Shown piece after piece: positions 43,276 to 52,694 of a stretch of 64,000 nt of DNA. Location of the stretch: positions 868,001-932,000 of the forward strand of contig NZ_CP137080.1 in the NCBI RefSeq assembly GCF_036324365.1, written 5' to 3'. This stretch comes from Microbacterium limosum (GTDB lineage Bacteria > Actinomycetota > Actinomycetes > Actinomycetales > Microbacteriaceae). Numbering within the stretch: the stretch's first letter is position 1; the number at the start of each line of letters is the position of its first letter. The notes below the pieces were generated by a model. The model was not told the origin of the DNA. It ran no database searches and was given only the letters and a program-made list of their open reading frames with translations. The position numbers were made by a program, and so were the translations under genes.

Positions 43276-43767
43276 ATGGCCGTGCGTGAGATCCGTCTCT
43301 TCGGCGACCCCGTGCTGAAGGCGCACAGCGCCGAGATCGCCGAGATCGACGACTCGGTGCGGGCGCTCGTGCGCGACCTGCTCGACACCGTCGCCCTGCC
43401 GGGTCGTGCGGGGGTCGCCGCCCCTCAGATCGGGGTCGGCCTCCGTGCGTTCAGCTACAACATCGACGGCGACATCGGCTATGTCCTCAATCCCCGCGTC
43501 GTCGAGGTGCGCGGCGAGGCGGAGCCGGTCGACGAGGGCTGCCTCTCCGTTCCCGGGCTCTGGCATCCGGCGCTGCGCCACCCGTGGGCCCGGGTCGAGG
43601 GCATCGACCTCGACGGTCAGGCCGTGGAGCTCGAGGGCGAGGGCCTCCTCGCGCAGGCGCTCCAGCACGAATGCGACCACCTCGACGGCGTGCTCTACCT
43701 GCAGCGGCTCACCCCCGAGCAGCGCCGGATCGCCATGCGCGAGGTGCGTGAGAGCTCCTGGTTCTGA
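43276..43767 (+). CDS. def: Peptide deformylase
   Basis: Metalloenzyme that removes the formyl group from nascent proteins. The 163-aa protein has all three family motifs: GVAAPQIG (46-53), EGCLSVPG (87-94, metal ligand Cys89) and QHECDHLDG (130-138, HExxH with two His ligands). ATG 43276 follows the MinD-like gene by two bases, and both may share a transcript. Convergent with fadD. Confidence 0.96.
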   Translation: MAVREIRLFGDPVLKAHSAEIAEIDDSVRALVRDLLDTVALPGRAGVAAPQIGVGLRAFSYNIDGDIGYVLNPRVVEVRGEAEPVDEGCLSVPGLWHPALRHPWARVEGIDLDGQAVELEGEGLLAQALQHECDHLDGVLYLQRLTPEQRRIAMREVRESSWF

Positions 43768-43794
43768 GCCCCCGCGCACCCCGCGCCGGGCGGG

Positions 43795-45627
43795 TCAGGG
43801 GATCGAGACGTTCGTCGTGTTGACGGGCTCGCTGTAGAGCTCCTCGATCTGCAGCGAGAAGTCGGACATGATCACGTTGCGCTTGATCGACATCTTCGGC
43901 GTGAGGTGCCCGGATGCCTCGGTCCACTCCGAGGGCAGGATCGTGAACTTCCGGATCGACTCCGCCCGGGAGACGTGGGTGTTCGCCTCGTCGATCGCCC
44001 GCTGCACCTCGGCCCGCACGGCGGCGTGCGCCGCGGCATCCGCCAGCGACATGTCTCCCGGCAGGTTGTTGTTGGCCAGCCACGTCGGCAGCATCTCGGG
44101 GTCGAGGGTGATGAGGGCCGCGATGAAGGGCTTCTGATCGCCGACCACGACGACCTGGCCCACGATGGGGTTGGCGCGGATGGGGTCTTCGAGGGCGGCG
44201 GGGGCCACGTTCTTCCCGCCCGCCGTGACGATGATCTCCTTCTTGCGCCCCGTGATCGTGAGGAACCCCTCGGAGTCGAACGACCCGACATCTCCGGTCT
44301 TGAACCACTCGCCGTCGAAGGCCGCCGCGGTCGCCTCGGGGTTGCGCCAGTACTCCTTGAAGACGTTGATGCCGCGCACCTCGACCTCGCCGTCCTCCGC
44401 GAGGCGGACCCCCACCCCGGGAAGGGCGGGGCCGACGGTGCCGATCTTGGACTTCTTGGCGAGGTTCACCGTCGCCGGCGCGGTGGTCTCGGTGAGGCCG
44501 TACCCCTCGAGGATCGTCACGCCGAGGCTGTGGAAGAAGTGGCCGAGACGGGGACCGAGCGGTGCCGACCCCGAGACGGCGTAGCGCACGTTGCCGCCCA
44601 TCGCGTTGCGCAGCTTGCTGTAGACGAGCTTGTCGAAGAGGGCGAACTTGATCTTCAGCGCGAGGGGGATCCGCTTGCCCTCCTGCAGGAGGGTGGAGTG
44701 CTCGATCGCCGCGTGCGCGGCGGCGCGGAAGATCTTGCCCTTGCCGCCCGCCTCGGCCTTCTGCTCCGCGGAGTTGTAGACCTTCTCGAACACCCGGGGC
44801 ACGGCGAGGAGATACGTCGGCTTGAAGCTGCCGAGCGCCGGCAGCAGCTGCTTCGTGTCGGGCTGGTGGCCCGTCTTGACACCCGCGTGGATGTTCAGGA
44901 TCGAGATGAAGCGCGCGAACACGTGCGCCGTCGTGATGAACAGCAGCGTGGACGACCCGGGCACCTGCACGACCTCGTCGAGTGCCTTGGCGGCGTTGCG
45001 CGAGAGCTCGACGAAATTGCTGTGCGTCAGGACGCATCCCTTCGGGCGCCCGGTCGACCCCGAGGTGTAGATGAGGGTCGCGATGTCGGCGCCCACGGCG
45101 ATGCCGCGGCGGCGCTCGATCTCGTCGTCGCCGACGGCGCTTCCCGCGTCGGAGAGCTTGCCGATCGCGCCGAGGCCCAGCTGCCAGACGTCGCGGATGA
45201 GGGGCAGGTCGCCGCGCACCTCGTCGACACGGGCGGCGTGGTCGGCCGACTCGACGATGAGTGCGACGGCGCCGGAATCCTGGAGGATCCACTGGATCTG
45301 CGAGGGGGAGCTGGTCTCGTAGATGGGGACCATCACCGCGCCGGCGTAGAACAGCGCGAAGTCCACGAGCGTCCACTCGTAGGTCGTCCGGGCGAGGAAC
45401 CCGACCTTGTCGCCGGGCTCGATGCCGGAGGCGACGAAGCCCTTGGCGAGCGCGATCACCTGCCGCCGGAACTCGGATGCGGCGATGTCGCGCCAGCCCG
45501 AACCTTCGGGGACCGCGAACAGCGGGCGATCGGGGGTGGCCTTCACCCGCTCCTCGAGCAGATCGGCGATATTGGCGCTCGGGTCGGCGGGGACGATGGC
45601 GGGAACCTCGAACTGGACGGCACTCAT
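43795..45627 (-). CDS. fadD: Long-chain fatty-acid-CoA ligase (FadD15-like)
   Basis: AMP-forming acyl-CoA synthetase, 610 aa, activating long-chain fatty acids for lipid synthesis or breakdown. The AMP-binding signature YTSGSTGRPKG (about 190-200), GYGLTETTA (about 365) and the C-terminal hinge region TITGRKKEIIVTAGGKNVAP identify the class. ATG at 45627 is preceded by AAGGAG; TAGAGT (45676-45671) is a likely -10 about 40 bases upstream. The position next to plsC and aroG resembles mycobacterial Rv2187 (fadD15). Confidence 0.94.
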   Translation of the reverse strand: MSAVQFEVPAIVPADPSANIADLLEERVKATPDRPLFAVPEGSGWRDIAASEFRRQVIALAKGFVASGIEPGDKVGFLARTTYEWTLVDFALFYAGAVMVPIYETSSPSQIQWILQDSGAVALIVESADHAARVDEVRGDLPLIRDVWQLGLGAIGKLSDAGSAVGDDEIERRRGIAVGADIATLIYTSGSTGRPKGCVLTHSNFVELSRNAAKALDEVVQVPGSSTLLFITTAHVFARFISILNIHAGVKTGHQPDTKQLLPALGSFKPTYLLAVPRVFEKVYNSAEQKAEAGGKGKIFRAAAHAAIEHSTLLQEGKRIPLALKIKFALFDKLVYSKLRNAMGGNVRYAVSGSAPLGPRLGHFFHSLGVTILEGYGLTETTAPATVNLAKKSKIGTVGPALPGVGVRLAEDGEVEVRGINVFKEYWRNPEATAAAFDGEWFKTGDVGSFDSEGFLTITGRKKEIIVTAGGKNVAPAALEDPIRANPIVGQVVVVGDQKPFIAALITLDPEMLPTWLANNNLPGDMSLADAAAHAAVRAEVQRAIDEANTHVSRAESIRKFTILPSEWTEASGHLTPKMSIKRNVIMSDFSLQIEELYSEPVNTTNVSIP

Positions 45628-45783
45628 GTCGGCAACTCCTTCGGTACCGGTGGGGTGGCTCTGGCACTCAACTCTACCCCGCGGTGATACTCAGTCCCAG
45701 CCGCGAAACGATGCCCGGCGCCGGGCGCGACCTCCCTACTAGACTGCACGTTGGCCCGCGCGCGGCCGGGGAAGGAAGTGGCG

Positions 45784-46737
45784 GTGCTCGCGGTAGGTAT
45801 CGACATCGGCGGAACGAAGATCGCCGGCGGACTCGTCGACGAGGAGGGGCGCATCCTCGCGCAGGTCAGGGTCGATACGCCCCTGACGGTGCCCGCGATC
45901 GAGGCGGCCGTCGCACAGATGATCGCCCACCTGTCGACGGATCGGGACGTGCGAGTGGCCGGGGTCGCCGCCGCCGGGTTCATCGACCGCGATCGCTCCA
46001 CGGTGTATTTCGCGCCCAACATCGCGTGGCGGGATGAGCCGCTGCGCGCCCGGCTGGAGTCGCTGACGGGCCTCGACGTCGCGATCGAGAACGACGCCAA
46101 CGCGGCGGGCTGGGCCGAGTACCGATTCGGGGCCGGTGAAGGCCGCCGTGACGTCGTGATGCTGACCCTCGGCACCGGCGTGGGCGGCGCCATCGTCGTG
46201 GGCGGGGAGCTGTACCGCGGGGGCCACGGGATCGGCGCCGAACTCGGTCACATCCGGCTCGTGCCCGGGGGCCGGCTCTGCGGGTGCGGACAGCAGGGCT
46301 GCCTCGAGGTGTACGGATCGGGCCGCGCACTCGGCCGGGAGGCGGCCGAGATCGCCGACACGGCGCCCGAGGGCCTCGGTCGCGCACTCGCCGAGGCTCG
46401 CGCGGAGAAGGGGAAGCTGACGGGGGCGATGATCTCCGGCCTGGTGCTCGCCGGGGATCCCGGGGCGGAAGAGGCGCTACGTCGGATCGCGGTCGCGGTG
46501 GGACAGGCGTGCGGCAGCTTCACTGCGATCCTCGACCCGGAGCTGTTCATCATCGGCGGGGGAGTGTCGCAGCTGGGGGAGCGCGTGCTCGCGCCGATGC
46601 GCGAGGCGTATCTCGCCGCGACCCCGGCGGCGGGGTCGCGACCGGTCGCCGACTTCGCGATCGCCCGGATGGTGAACGACGCCGGGGTGATCGGCGCCGC
46701 CGACCTCGCCCGCCGCGACATCCTCGGGGGTGCCTGA
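45784..46737 (+). CDS. glk: ROK-family glucokinase
   Basis: ATP-dependent phosphorylation of glucose; 317 aa. GIDIGGTKIAGGLVD at the N-terminus is the phosphate loop, ENDANAAGWAEY holds the catalytic Asp, GTGVGGAIVVGG follows, and the zinc motif CGCGQQGCLE with HIRL just before it marks ROK kinases. GTG 45784 is favoured because GGGGAAGGA (45769-45777) is at the right distance; upstream GTG 45778 and TTG 45751 are in frame. TAGACT (45740-45745) would drive transcription. Substrate assigned by family, so another sugar is possible. Confidence 0.88.
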   Translation: MLAVGIDIGGTKIAGGLVDEEGRILAQVRVDTPLTVPAIEAAVAQMIAHLSTDRDVRVAGVAAAGFIDRDRSTVYFAPNIAWRDEPLRARLESLTGLDVAIENDANAAGWAEYRFGAGEGRRDVVMLTLGTGVGGAIVVGGELYRGGHGIGAELGHIRLVPGGRLCGCGQQGCLEVYGSGRALGREAAEIADTAPEGLGRALAEARAEKGKLTGAMISGLVLAGDPGAEEALRRIAVAVGQACGSFTAILDPELFIIGGGVSQLGERVLAPMREAYLAATPAAGSRPVADFAIARMVNDAGVIGAADLARRDILGGA

Positions 46738-46740
46738 GCG

Positions 46741-47439
46741 GTGTTCTACTGGCTGATGAAGTACATCGTCATCGGGCCCGTGCTCAAGGCGATCTTCCGG
46801 CCCTGGATCGTCGGTCGCCGAAACATCCCCGTGCAGGGGGGAGCGATCCTCGCCAGCAACCACCTCTCGTTCGCCGACTCCATCTTCCTTCCGCTCATGA
46901 TCGACCGGCCGGTGTCGTTCCTCGCCAAGAGCGACTACTTCACCGGGCGGGGCATCAAGGGCTGGGCGACGCGGGTCTTCTTCAAAGCCACGGGGCAGCT
47001 GCCCATCGACCGCTCGGGAGGCAAGGCCTCCGAGGCGTCGCTGAACACCGGACTGAGCGTGCTCGCCCGCGAAGACCTGCTCGGCATCTACCCCGAGGGC
47101 ACGCGCAGCCCCGACGGCAAGCTCTACCGCGGCCGCGTCGGAATCGCCCGGATGGCGCTCGAGGCCCGCGTGCCGGTCGTTCCCGTCGTCATGGTCGACA
47201 CCGACGAGATCATGCCGATCGGGCGCCGCGTGCCGCGCATCGGCCGTGTCGGGATCGTGATCGGCGAGCCGCTGGACTTCTCGCGCTTCGCCGGTCTGGA
47301 GGGCGACCGCTACGTGCTCCGCTCGGTCACCGACGAGATCATGGTGGCGCTGCAGCGGCTGGGCGAGCAGGAGTACGAGGACGTCTACGCCTCGACGGTC
47401 AAGGACCGCCTGGTCGCGGCCCGGCCGGCGCGAGGGTAG
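46741..47439 (+). CDS. plsC: 1-acyl-sn-glycerol-3-phosphate acyltransferase
   Basis: Second acylation step of phospholipid synthesis, at the inner face of the membrane. 232 aa with the HX4D motif NHLSFADS (about 40-47), GQLPIDRSGG and YPEGTRSPDG, which bind glycerol phosphate and acyl donor. The N-terminus is hydrophobic. GTG at 46741 lies three bases after glk, so they form an operon. Syntenic with mycobacterial Rv2182c. Confidence 0.93.
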   Translation: MFYWLMKYIVIGPVLKAIFRPWIVGRRNIPVQGGAILASNHLSFADSIFLPLMIDRPVSFLAKSDYFTGRGIKGWATRVFFKATGQLPIDRSGGKASEASLNTGLSVLAREDLLGIYPEGTRSPDGKLYRGRVGIARMALEARVPVVPVVMVDTDEIMPIGRRVPRIGRVGIVIGEPLDFSRFAGLEGDRYVLRSVTDEIMVALQRLGEQEYEDVYASTVKDRLVAARPARG

Positions 47440-47484
47440 CCGCCCGCGCGCTGGTGGGCAACCCGCCCCGGCTAGACTGAGCGG

Positions 47485-48822
47485 ATGCTTCAGCAGTTCG
47501 ACGCGCTCGATCAGTGGCGCACCCTTCCGATCAAGCAGCAGCCGCAGTGGGCCGATCCGGATGCCGTGGCCGCCGTGTCTGCAGAGATCGCGACGCTCCC
47601 CCCGCTCGTCTTCGCCGGTGAAGTCGACATCCTGCGCGAGCGCCTCGCGCGGGCCGCGTCCGGTCGCGCCTTCCTCCTGCAGGGCGGCGACTGCGCCGAG
47701 ACGTTCGCCGGCGCGACGGCGGAGCAGATCCGCAATCGCATCAAGACGGTGCTGCAGATGGCCGTCGTGCTGACCTACGGCGCATCCATGCCCATCGTGA
47801 AGATGGGCCGCATGGCGGGGCAGTTCGCCAAGCCGCGCTCGAGCGACACCGAGACCCGTGGCGATGTCACGCTCCCCGCCTACCGCGGCGACATCGTCAA
47901 CGGATACGACTTCACCGCGGCATCCCGTCAGCCCGACCCCCAGCGGCTGCTCAAGGGATACCACACCGCGGCATCCACGTTGAACCTCATCCGCGCGTTC
48001 ACGCAGGGCGGCTTCGCCGATCTGCGCGAGGTGCACAGCTGGAACAAGGGCTTCGCGCAGAACCCCGCGAACCAGCGCTACGAGCGCCTGGCGGGGGAGA
48101 TCGACCGGGCGATCCAGTTCATGGAGGCGGCCGGCGCCGACTTCGACGAGCTGCGGCGCGTGGAGTTCTACACCGGGCACGAGGGCCTGCTCATGGACTA
48201 CGAGCGACCGATGACCCGGATCGACTCGCGCACGGGCACGCCGTACAACACCTCTGCGCACTTCCTCTGGATCGGCGAGCGCACGCGCGAGCTGGACGGG
48301 GCGCACGTGGACTACTTCTCCAAGATCCGCAACCCGATCGGCGTGAAGCTCGGCCCCTCGACCTCGCCCGAGGTCGCGCTCGAGCTCATCGACAAGCTCG
48401 ACCCCGAGCGCGAGCCCGGGCGCCTGACCTTCATCACGCGCATGGGCGCGGGCAAGATCCGCGACGCCCTGCCGCCGCTTCTGGAGGCCGTCAAGGACTC
48501 CGGCGCGACGCCGCTGTGGGTCACCGACCCGATGCACGGCAACGGCATCACGACCCCCACCGGCTACAAGACGCGTCGCTTCGACGACGTCGTCGACGAG
48601 GTGCGCGGCTTCTTCGAGGCGCACCGCTCCGTCGGCACGTTCCCGGGCGGCATCCACGTCGAGCTGACCGGCGACGACGTCACGGAGTGCCTGGGCGGCT
48701 CGGAGATGATCGACGAGGCGACGCTCGCCACGCGCTACGAGTCGCTGTGCGACCCGCGCCTGAACCACATGCAGTCGCTCGAGCTGGCGTTCCTCGTGGC
48801 CGAGGAGCTCGAGAAGCTCTGA
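47485..48822 (+). CDS. aroG: Class II 3-deoxy-7-phosphoheptulonate synthase
   Basis: First enzyme of the shikimate pathway, joining phosphoenolpyruvate and erythrose-4-phosphate. 445 aa. Typical class II (plant/mycobacterial type) blocks: QPQWADP, LLQGGDCAETFA with the metal Cys, KMGRMAGQFAKPRS, SWNKGFAQNP, EFYTGHEGLLMDYE, SAHFLWIGERTR, NPIGVKLGP and DPMHGNGI. ATG at 47485, seven bases after TAGACT (47473-47478), suggests a leaderless mRNA. A long hairpin follows. Confidence 0.97.
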   Translation: MLQQFDALDQWRTLPIKQQPQWADPDAVAAVSAEIATLPPLVFAGEVDILRERLARAASGRAFLLQGGDCAETFAGATAEQIRNRIKTVLQMAVVLTYGASMPIVKMGRMAGQFAKPRSSDTETRGDVTLPAYRGDIVNGYDFTAASRQPDPQRLLKGYHTAASTLNLIRAFTQGGFADLREVHSWNKGFAQNPANQRYERLAGEIDRAIQFMEAAGADFDELRRVEFYTGHEGLLMDYERPMTRIDSRTGTPYNTSAHFLWIGERTRELDGAHVDYFSKIRNPIGVKLGPSTSPEVALELIDKLDPEREPGRLTFITRMGAGKIRDALPPLLEAVKDSGATPLWVTDPMHGNGITTPTGYKTRRFDDVVDEVRGFFEAHRSVGTFPGGIHVELTGDDVTECLGGSEMIDEATLATRYESLCDPRLNHMQSLELAFLVAEELEKL

Positions 48823-48843
48823 CCGAGCGGCGCATCCGCCGCA

Positions 48844-48901
48844 CGCGAAGGCGCCCGGAACGGGAGGACCCCAGGGTCCGCCGTTTTCGGGCGCTTTCGC
48901 G
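48844..48901 (+). terminator. Terminator after aroG
   Basis: Arms at 48844-48863 and 48881-48901 (CGCGAAGGCGCCCGGAACGG and its near complement) give a stem of about 20 bp with two mismatches. It lies between the convergent aroG and pknL genes and could act in both directions. Confidence 0.75.
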
Positions 48902-48940
48902 TGGGCGGTGCGACCGAGATGGCGGTGCCGCGAGTGGCGG

Positions 48941-50884
48941 TCAGCCGAGGGCGGATATCTGAATGGTCGTGCCAGGAACCCGGAATTCCCCAGCCTCAGG
49001 GTCTGTGCTCACGGCGCTGAAGAAGTCCCAAAGTGGGCCCGCAGGCAGGGAAGTTGTGGGTCGGAAACCCTCTTCCTCAAGCAGCGCCATGGCCTCGCGG
49101 ATCGTGAGGCCATTCACGTCGGGAATTTCGATGGGCTCGGGCCCGAGCGAGACGACGAGGGTCGCGGTGTCGCCGGGCGCCCAGTTCCGCCCCTCCGGGG
49201 CCCCGCGGATGCCGATCACGTCGCCCTCGGCGATGTCGTCGGAATACTCCTCCGGTCGGTCGCCCGACACCTGCAGACCGACGCCCTCGAGCGTGGTGGT
49301 CGCCTGTCCGACGCTCATGCCCGTGACGTCGGGAACGGGGCCGCGGGAGACCGTGAGCACGACGGTGTCGCCCTCCAGCACCGTGCCGCCGTTGGAGAGG
49401 TCGCTCGGATCGCCGCCCGCCGCGGGCTGCAGGGTCGCCGCGAGGACGGTGCCGTTCGCCGGCTCGGCGAACTCCACCCGCGACTCGCCGACGGTCACCT
49501 CGGCCGCCGTCAGCACCTGGCGCGCGGCATCCTCCGACAGGCCCGCGAGCGCCTCGATCGTGTGCGGCCGGGGGCCCAGGGAGAGCACGACGGCGACCTC
49601 GGTGTCCTTGTCGACACGGTCGCCCGCGGCGGGATCGGTGCGGATCACCTGCCCCGGGGGTACATCCCGTGTGTACTCGCCCTCGGCCTGCGTGGCGACG
49701 AGGGTGTCCTGCGCGAGACGGGCGGCCGCCTCCTCGTAGGTGAGGCCGCTGACATCGGCGACGGCGACGAGGGAGCCCGGACCGGAGCCGAACCACCATC
49801 CCGCACCGCCCGCGAGCCCCGCCAGCAGCAGGACGATGACGAGCAGCCATGCCCCCTTCGCGCGGCGGCGGCCGGCGCGCGAGCGCAGGCGCGCGGAGTT
49901 GTCGATGTCCACCCCGGGCGCGTTCGTGCTCGCCATCGCGGTCGTGCCGGCGGCCGGCAGCACGGCGGTCAGCTCGCCCGAGCCGCCGTCGGACACCGTC
50001 GGGATGCCGACGGTCGCCCGGGTCGGGGCGGGTGTCACGCCGATCTCCCGCTCGATCTCGCGCAGCTTCTCGAGCATCTCCTGCGCGTCGCGCGGGCGGT
50101 CGTCGGGCACCTTCTCGGTGGCCCACAGCACCAGCTCGTCGAGCTGCTCGGGAACCTGCGGGTTCTTCGCGCTCGGGCGGGGCACCGTGTCGGTGGCGTG
50201 GCGGTACGCGATCTGCATCGGCTGTTCGCCCTTGTAGGGCTGGTCGCCGACGAGCATCTCGTAGAGCATGATGCCGAGCGCGTAGATGTCGCTGCGGGCG
50301 TCGGCCTGGCCGCGGGTGACCAGTTCCGGGGCGAGGTAGGCGATCGTGCCGAGCAGCATCTGCCCGGTCGCGGTGTTCGCCGTCGTCGCCCGCGCGAGCC
50401 CGAAGTCGCCGATCTTGATGCGGCCGTCCTCGGCCAGCAGGATGTTCTCCGGCTTCACGTCGCGGTGGATGATCCCCGCGCGGTGCGCGGCGGCGAGCCC
50501 CGACAGGGTCGCGTCCATGATCGTGATCGTCTGGGCGACATCGAGGCGCTTCTGCTCGCGCAGCAGTTCTCGCAGGGTGATGCCGGGCAGGTACTCCATC
50601 ACGAGGTAGGCGATGCCCTCGTCCTGCCCCTGATCGAAGACGTTGACCACGTGCGGGTCCGCCAGGCGCGCGGCTGCGCGCGCCTCCTGGATGAACCGGC
50701 CCTGGAAGACGGCGTCGTCGCTGAGATGGCCGTGCATCACCTTGAGCGCGACGCGTCGTTCGAGGCGCAGGTCGGTGGCGACGTAGACGGTCGCCATCCC
50801 GCCCCGCGCGATGCGGGCGCGAACGCGGTACCGGCCGTCGACAAGCCGCCCGATGAGGGGGTCGGCTTGCTGGCTGGTCGTCAC
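48941..50884 (-). CDS. pknL: PASTA-domain serine/threonine protein kinase (PknL-like)
   Basis: Transmembrane Hanks-type kinase, 647 aa, that likely senses peptidoglycan fragments. Kinase domain: IARGGMATVY glycine loop (about 25-34), Lys48 in ALKVM, HRDVKPEN (140-147), DFGLA (160-164) and APE (185-187). A proline/alanine linker leads to one transmembrane helix (about 344-366), then four PASTA repeats (starting near VADVSGLT, IEALAGLS, VPDVTGMS and IPDVNGLT). GTG 50884 is six bases after TAGACT, so the mRNA is leaderless. Next to a LysM protein, a Rv2175c-like regulator and a polyprenyl synthase, as around mycobacterial pknL. Confidence 0.92.
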   Translation of the reverse strand: MTTSQQADPLIGRLVDGRYRVRARIARGGMATVYVATDLRLERRVALKVMHGHLSDDAVFQGRFIQEARAAARLADPHVVNVFDQGQDEGIAYLVMEYLPGITLRELLREQKRLDVAQTITIMDATLSGLAAAHRAGIIHRDVKPENILLAEDGRIKIGDFGLARATTANTATGQMLLGTIAYLAPELVTRGQADARSDIYALGIMLYEMLVGDQPYKGEQPMQIAYRHATDTVPRPSAKNPQVPEQLDELVLWATEKVPDDRPRDAQEMLEKLREIEREIGVTPAPTRATVGIPTVSDGGSGELTAVLPAAGTTAMASTNAPGVDIDNSARLRSRAGRRRAKGAWLLVIVLLLAGLAGGAGWWFGSGPGSLVAVADVSGLTYEEAAARLAQDTLVATQAEGEYTRDVPPGQVIRTDPAAGDRVDKDTEVAVVLSLGPRPHTIEALAGLSEDAARQVLTAAEVTVGESRVEFAEPANGTVLAATLQPAAGGDPSDLSNGGTVLEGDTVVLTVSRGPVPDVTGMSVGQATTTLEGVGLQVSGDRPEEYSDDIAEGDVIGIRGAPEGRNWAPGDTATLVVSLGPEPIEIPDVNGLTIREAMALLEEEGFRPTTSLPAGPLWDFFSAVSTDPEAGEFRVPGTTIQISALG

Positions 50885-50970
50885 GCAAGCAGTCTACGGA
50901 TGCCCCGGCATCCGGCCCGGCAGCGGCTCACCTGTTCGGGACCCCCCATGCGCCGGGATCGCGCGGAATC

Positions 50971-52161
50971 TCAGCCGAGCGCGGCCAGCCAGGCGTATGC
51001 CCGGCTCTCCCACTGGCCATAACGATCCGGGAACGCCGAGACCTGCACGGCCTGCGCCGCCTCGGCGAACCCCATCTGCTCCCACCCTGCGACGTCGAGC
51101 AGGCCGCGCGTACGGTCGCCGTTGGGGTCGGCGGCGCCGCCGTAGAAGACGCGGATGGAGCGTGCCGCGTCACGGATCTCGCCCTCGGTGCCCCACCCGG
51201 TGCTCGGGCGCTGCTGGAACAGGCCGAGCGAGTCGCGGTCGCCCCAGTCGAGGTTGCGCACCCACGACTCCACCATCGCGGTGGCCAGGGCGATCGCGAT
51301 GCCCCGGTCGGGGACCCCGATCTCGCGCCCGATCTGCACGATGAGCCGCGCGTTGGCGGTCTGCTCGGCATCCAGATCGGCGATCTCGGCCGGCGCGGGC
51401 GCGGGGGCGGTTGCGACGGCGAGCTCGACGGTGCCGGGGAGGGAGATCTGCTGACCCGGGTAGATGATCGAGCCGGGACCCAGCCCGTTGGCGTCGAAGA
51501 CGGCCTGCAGCGAGACGCCGTGCGCGGCGGCGATGCCCGAGAGCGTCTCGCCGGCGGAGACCGTGTGCACGGCCGCGGCGGGCGAGGGAGCCTGCGGGGC
51601 CGTCTCGGGTGCGGCCGGAGCCGGAGCCGGAGCCGGAGCTGGTGCCGCCGCAGCCCCCGGGAGCGCGATCTGCTGACCCGGGTGGATCACGGAGTGCCAG
51701 CCGAGGCCGTTGGCGTCGAAGAGCGCGCGCAACGGGATGCCGTGGCGTGCCGCGATCGCGGAGAGGGTCTCGCCGGCGGACACGGTGTGCGTCGCGGCCG
51801 GGGCCGGGGCGGGCGCCGCGGGCGCGGGAGCCGCGGCGGCGGGCGGGCGGAGTACGACGGTGTCGCCGGGATGGATCACGGAGCCCGATGTGAGGCCGTT
51901 CCACGCGAGCACATCGGCGACTCGGACGCCGTACCGGATGGCGATGCCCCACACGGTGTCGCCCGGGGCGACGATGTACGTGTCGGGGGCCGTGCTCGCC
52001 GGCACCTGCCGCCACGTCTGTGCGGGGGAGCGGTCTGCGTGGGCGCCCGAGGCGTGGGCCGGTGTCGCGGCCAGGGCCGCCGTCAGAGTTCCGACGATCG
52101 CGGCGGGCACGCCGATGCGGGTGATCTGGGCGGACGAGCCGCGTCGAAGGATGTGTCGCAC
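50971..52161 (-). CDS. Secreted LysM protein with lysozyme-like C-terminal domain
   Basis: 396-aa exported cell-wall protein. Signal peptide (IVGTLTAALAATPAHA), then three LysM peptidoglycan-binding repeats: TYIVAPGDTVWGIA (about 60-105), and two nearly identical ones starting HTVSAGETLS (about 123-167 and 196-240), separated by Pro/Ala linkers. The C-terminal domain (about 260-396) has MVESWVRNLDWGDRDSLGLFQQRP, resembling goose-type/transglycosylase-like folds with a candidate catalytic Glu. It probably binds and cuts peptidoglycan. It is divergent from the Rv2175c-like gene and 86 bases from pknL. Confidence 0.87.
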   Translation of the reverse strand: MRHILRRGSSAQITRIGVPAAIVGTLTAALAATPAHASGAHADRSPAQTWRQVPASTAPDTYIVAPGDTVWGIAIRYGVRVADVLAWNGLTSGSVIHPGDTVVLRPPAAAAPAPAAPAPAPAATHTVSAGETLSAIAARHGIPLRALFDANGLGWHSVIHPGQQIALPGAAAAPAPAPAPAPAAPETAPQAPSPAAAVHTVSAGETLSGIAAAHGVSLQAVFDANGLGPGSIIYPGQQISLPGTVELAVATAPAPAPAEIADLDAEQTANARLIVQIGREIGVPDRGIAIALATAMVESWVRNLDWGDRDSLGLFQQRPSTGWGTEGEIRDAARSIRVFYGGAADPNGDRTRGLLDVAGWEQMGFAEAAQAVQVSAFPDRYGQWESRAYAWLAALG

Positions 52162-52325
52162 GGGTCTTCCCCTTCCTGTGAGACGACTGACACGCTGTCA
52201 CGCCTGCTAACGAAAGTCAACGAAAGTGATATGTGCGACGCATGAGACGCGAGTGATTTCTGTGACGGAGGTCAGGGGCGGCGCCCACGTGGATCGGGCC
52301 CGGGCGGGCGTGCGATAGTGGCTGG

Positions 52326-52676
52326 GTGACCGATTCACCGTCCTGGATCCGAGCCATCGACTGGCTCACCCTCCCCGATGTCGCCGACGCGATCGGCGAG
52401 ACGACGAGCCGGGTTCGTCGCCTGCTGGATGACCACGCGCTCGTCGCGGTCCGTGTCGACGGCGTCCTGAAGGTCCCGGCCGACTTCCTGCTCGAGGGGC
52501 GACCGCTCTCCTCTCTGCGGGGCACCGTGATCGTCCTTCTCGACGGCGGGTTCGCGCCCGAAGAGGCCGTGCAGTGGCTCTTCGAACCGGAGGAGACGAT
52601 CGGGATGCCGCCGATCGAGGCCCTGCGGGCGGGACGCAAGAGCGAGGTCCGCCGCGTCGCCCAGACGCTCGGCTGA
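52326..52676 (+). CDS. Rv2175c-family DNA-binding protein
   Basis: 116-aa protein with a helix-turn-helix-like core (LTLPDVADAIGETTSRVRRLLDDHALV, about 16-42) and the C-terminal half FEPEETIGMPPIEALRAGRKSEVRR characteristic of the Rv2175c family. In mycobacteria the homologue is phosphorylated by PknL, encoded next to it; here the PASTA kinase lies 1.4 kb away. GTG 52326 is close behind GATAGT, so it may be leaderless. Convergent with the prenyl synthase gene. Confidence 0.86.
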   Translation: MTDSPSWIRAIDWLTLPDVADAIGETTSRVRRLLDDHALVAVRVDGVLKVPADFLLEGRPLSSLRGTVIVLLDGGFAPEEAVQWLFEPEETIGMPPIEALRAGRKSEVRRVAQTLG

Positions 52677-52694
52677 CGGGCGCCCGGGCCTTCC

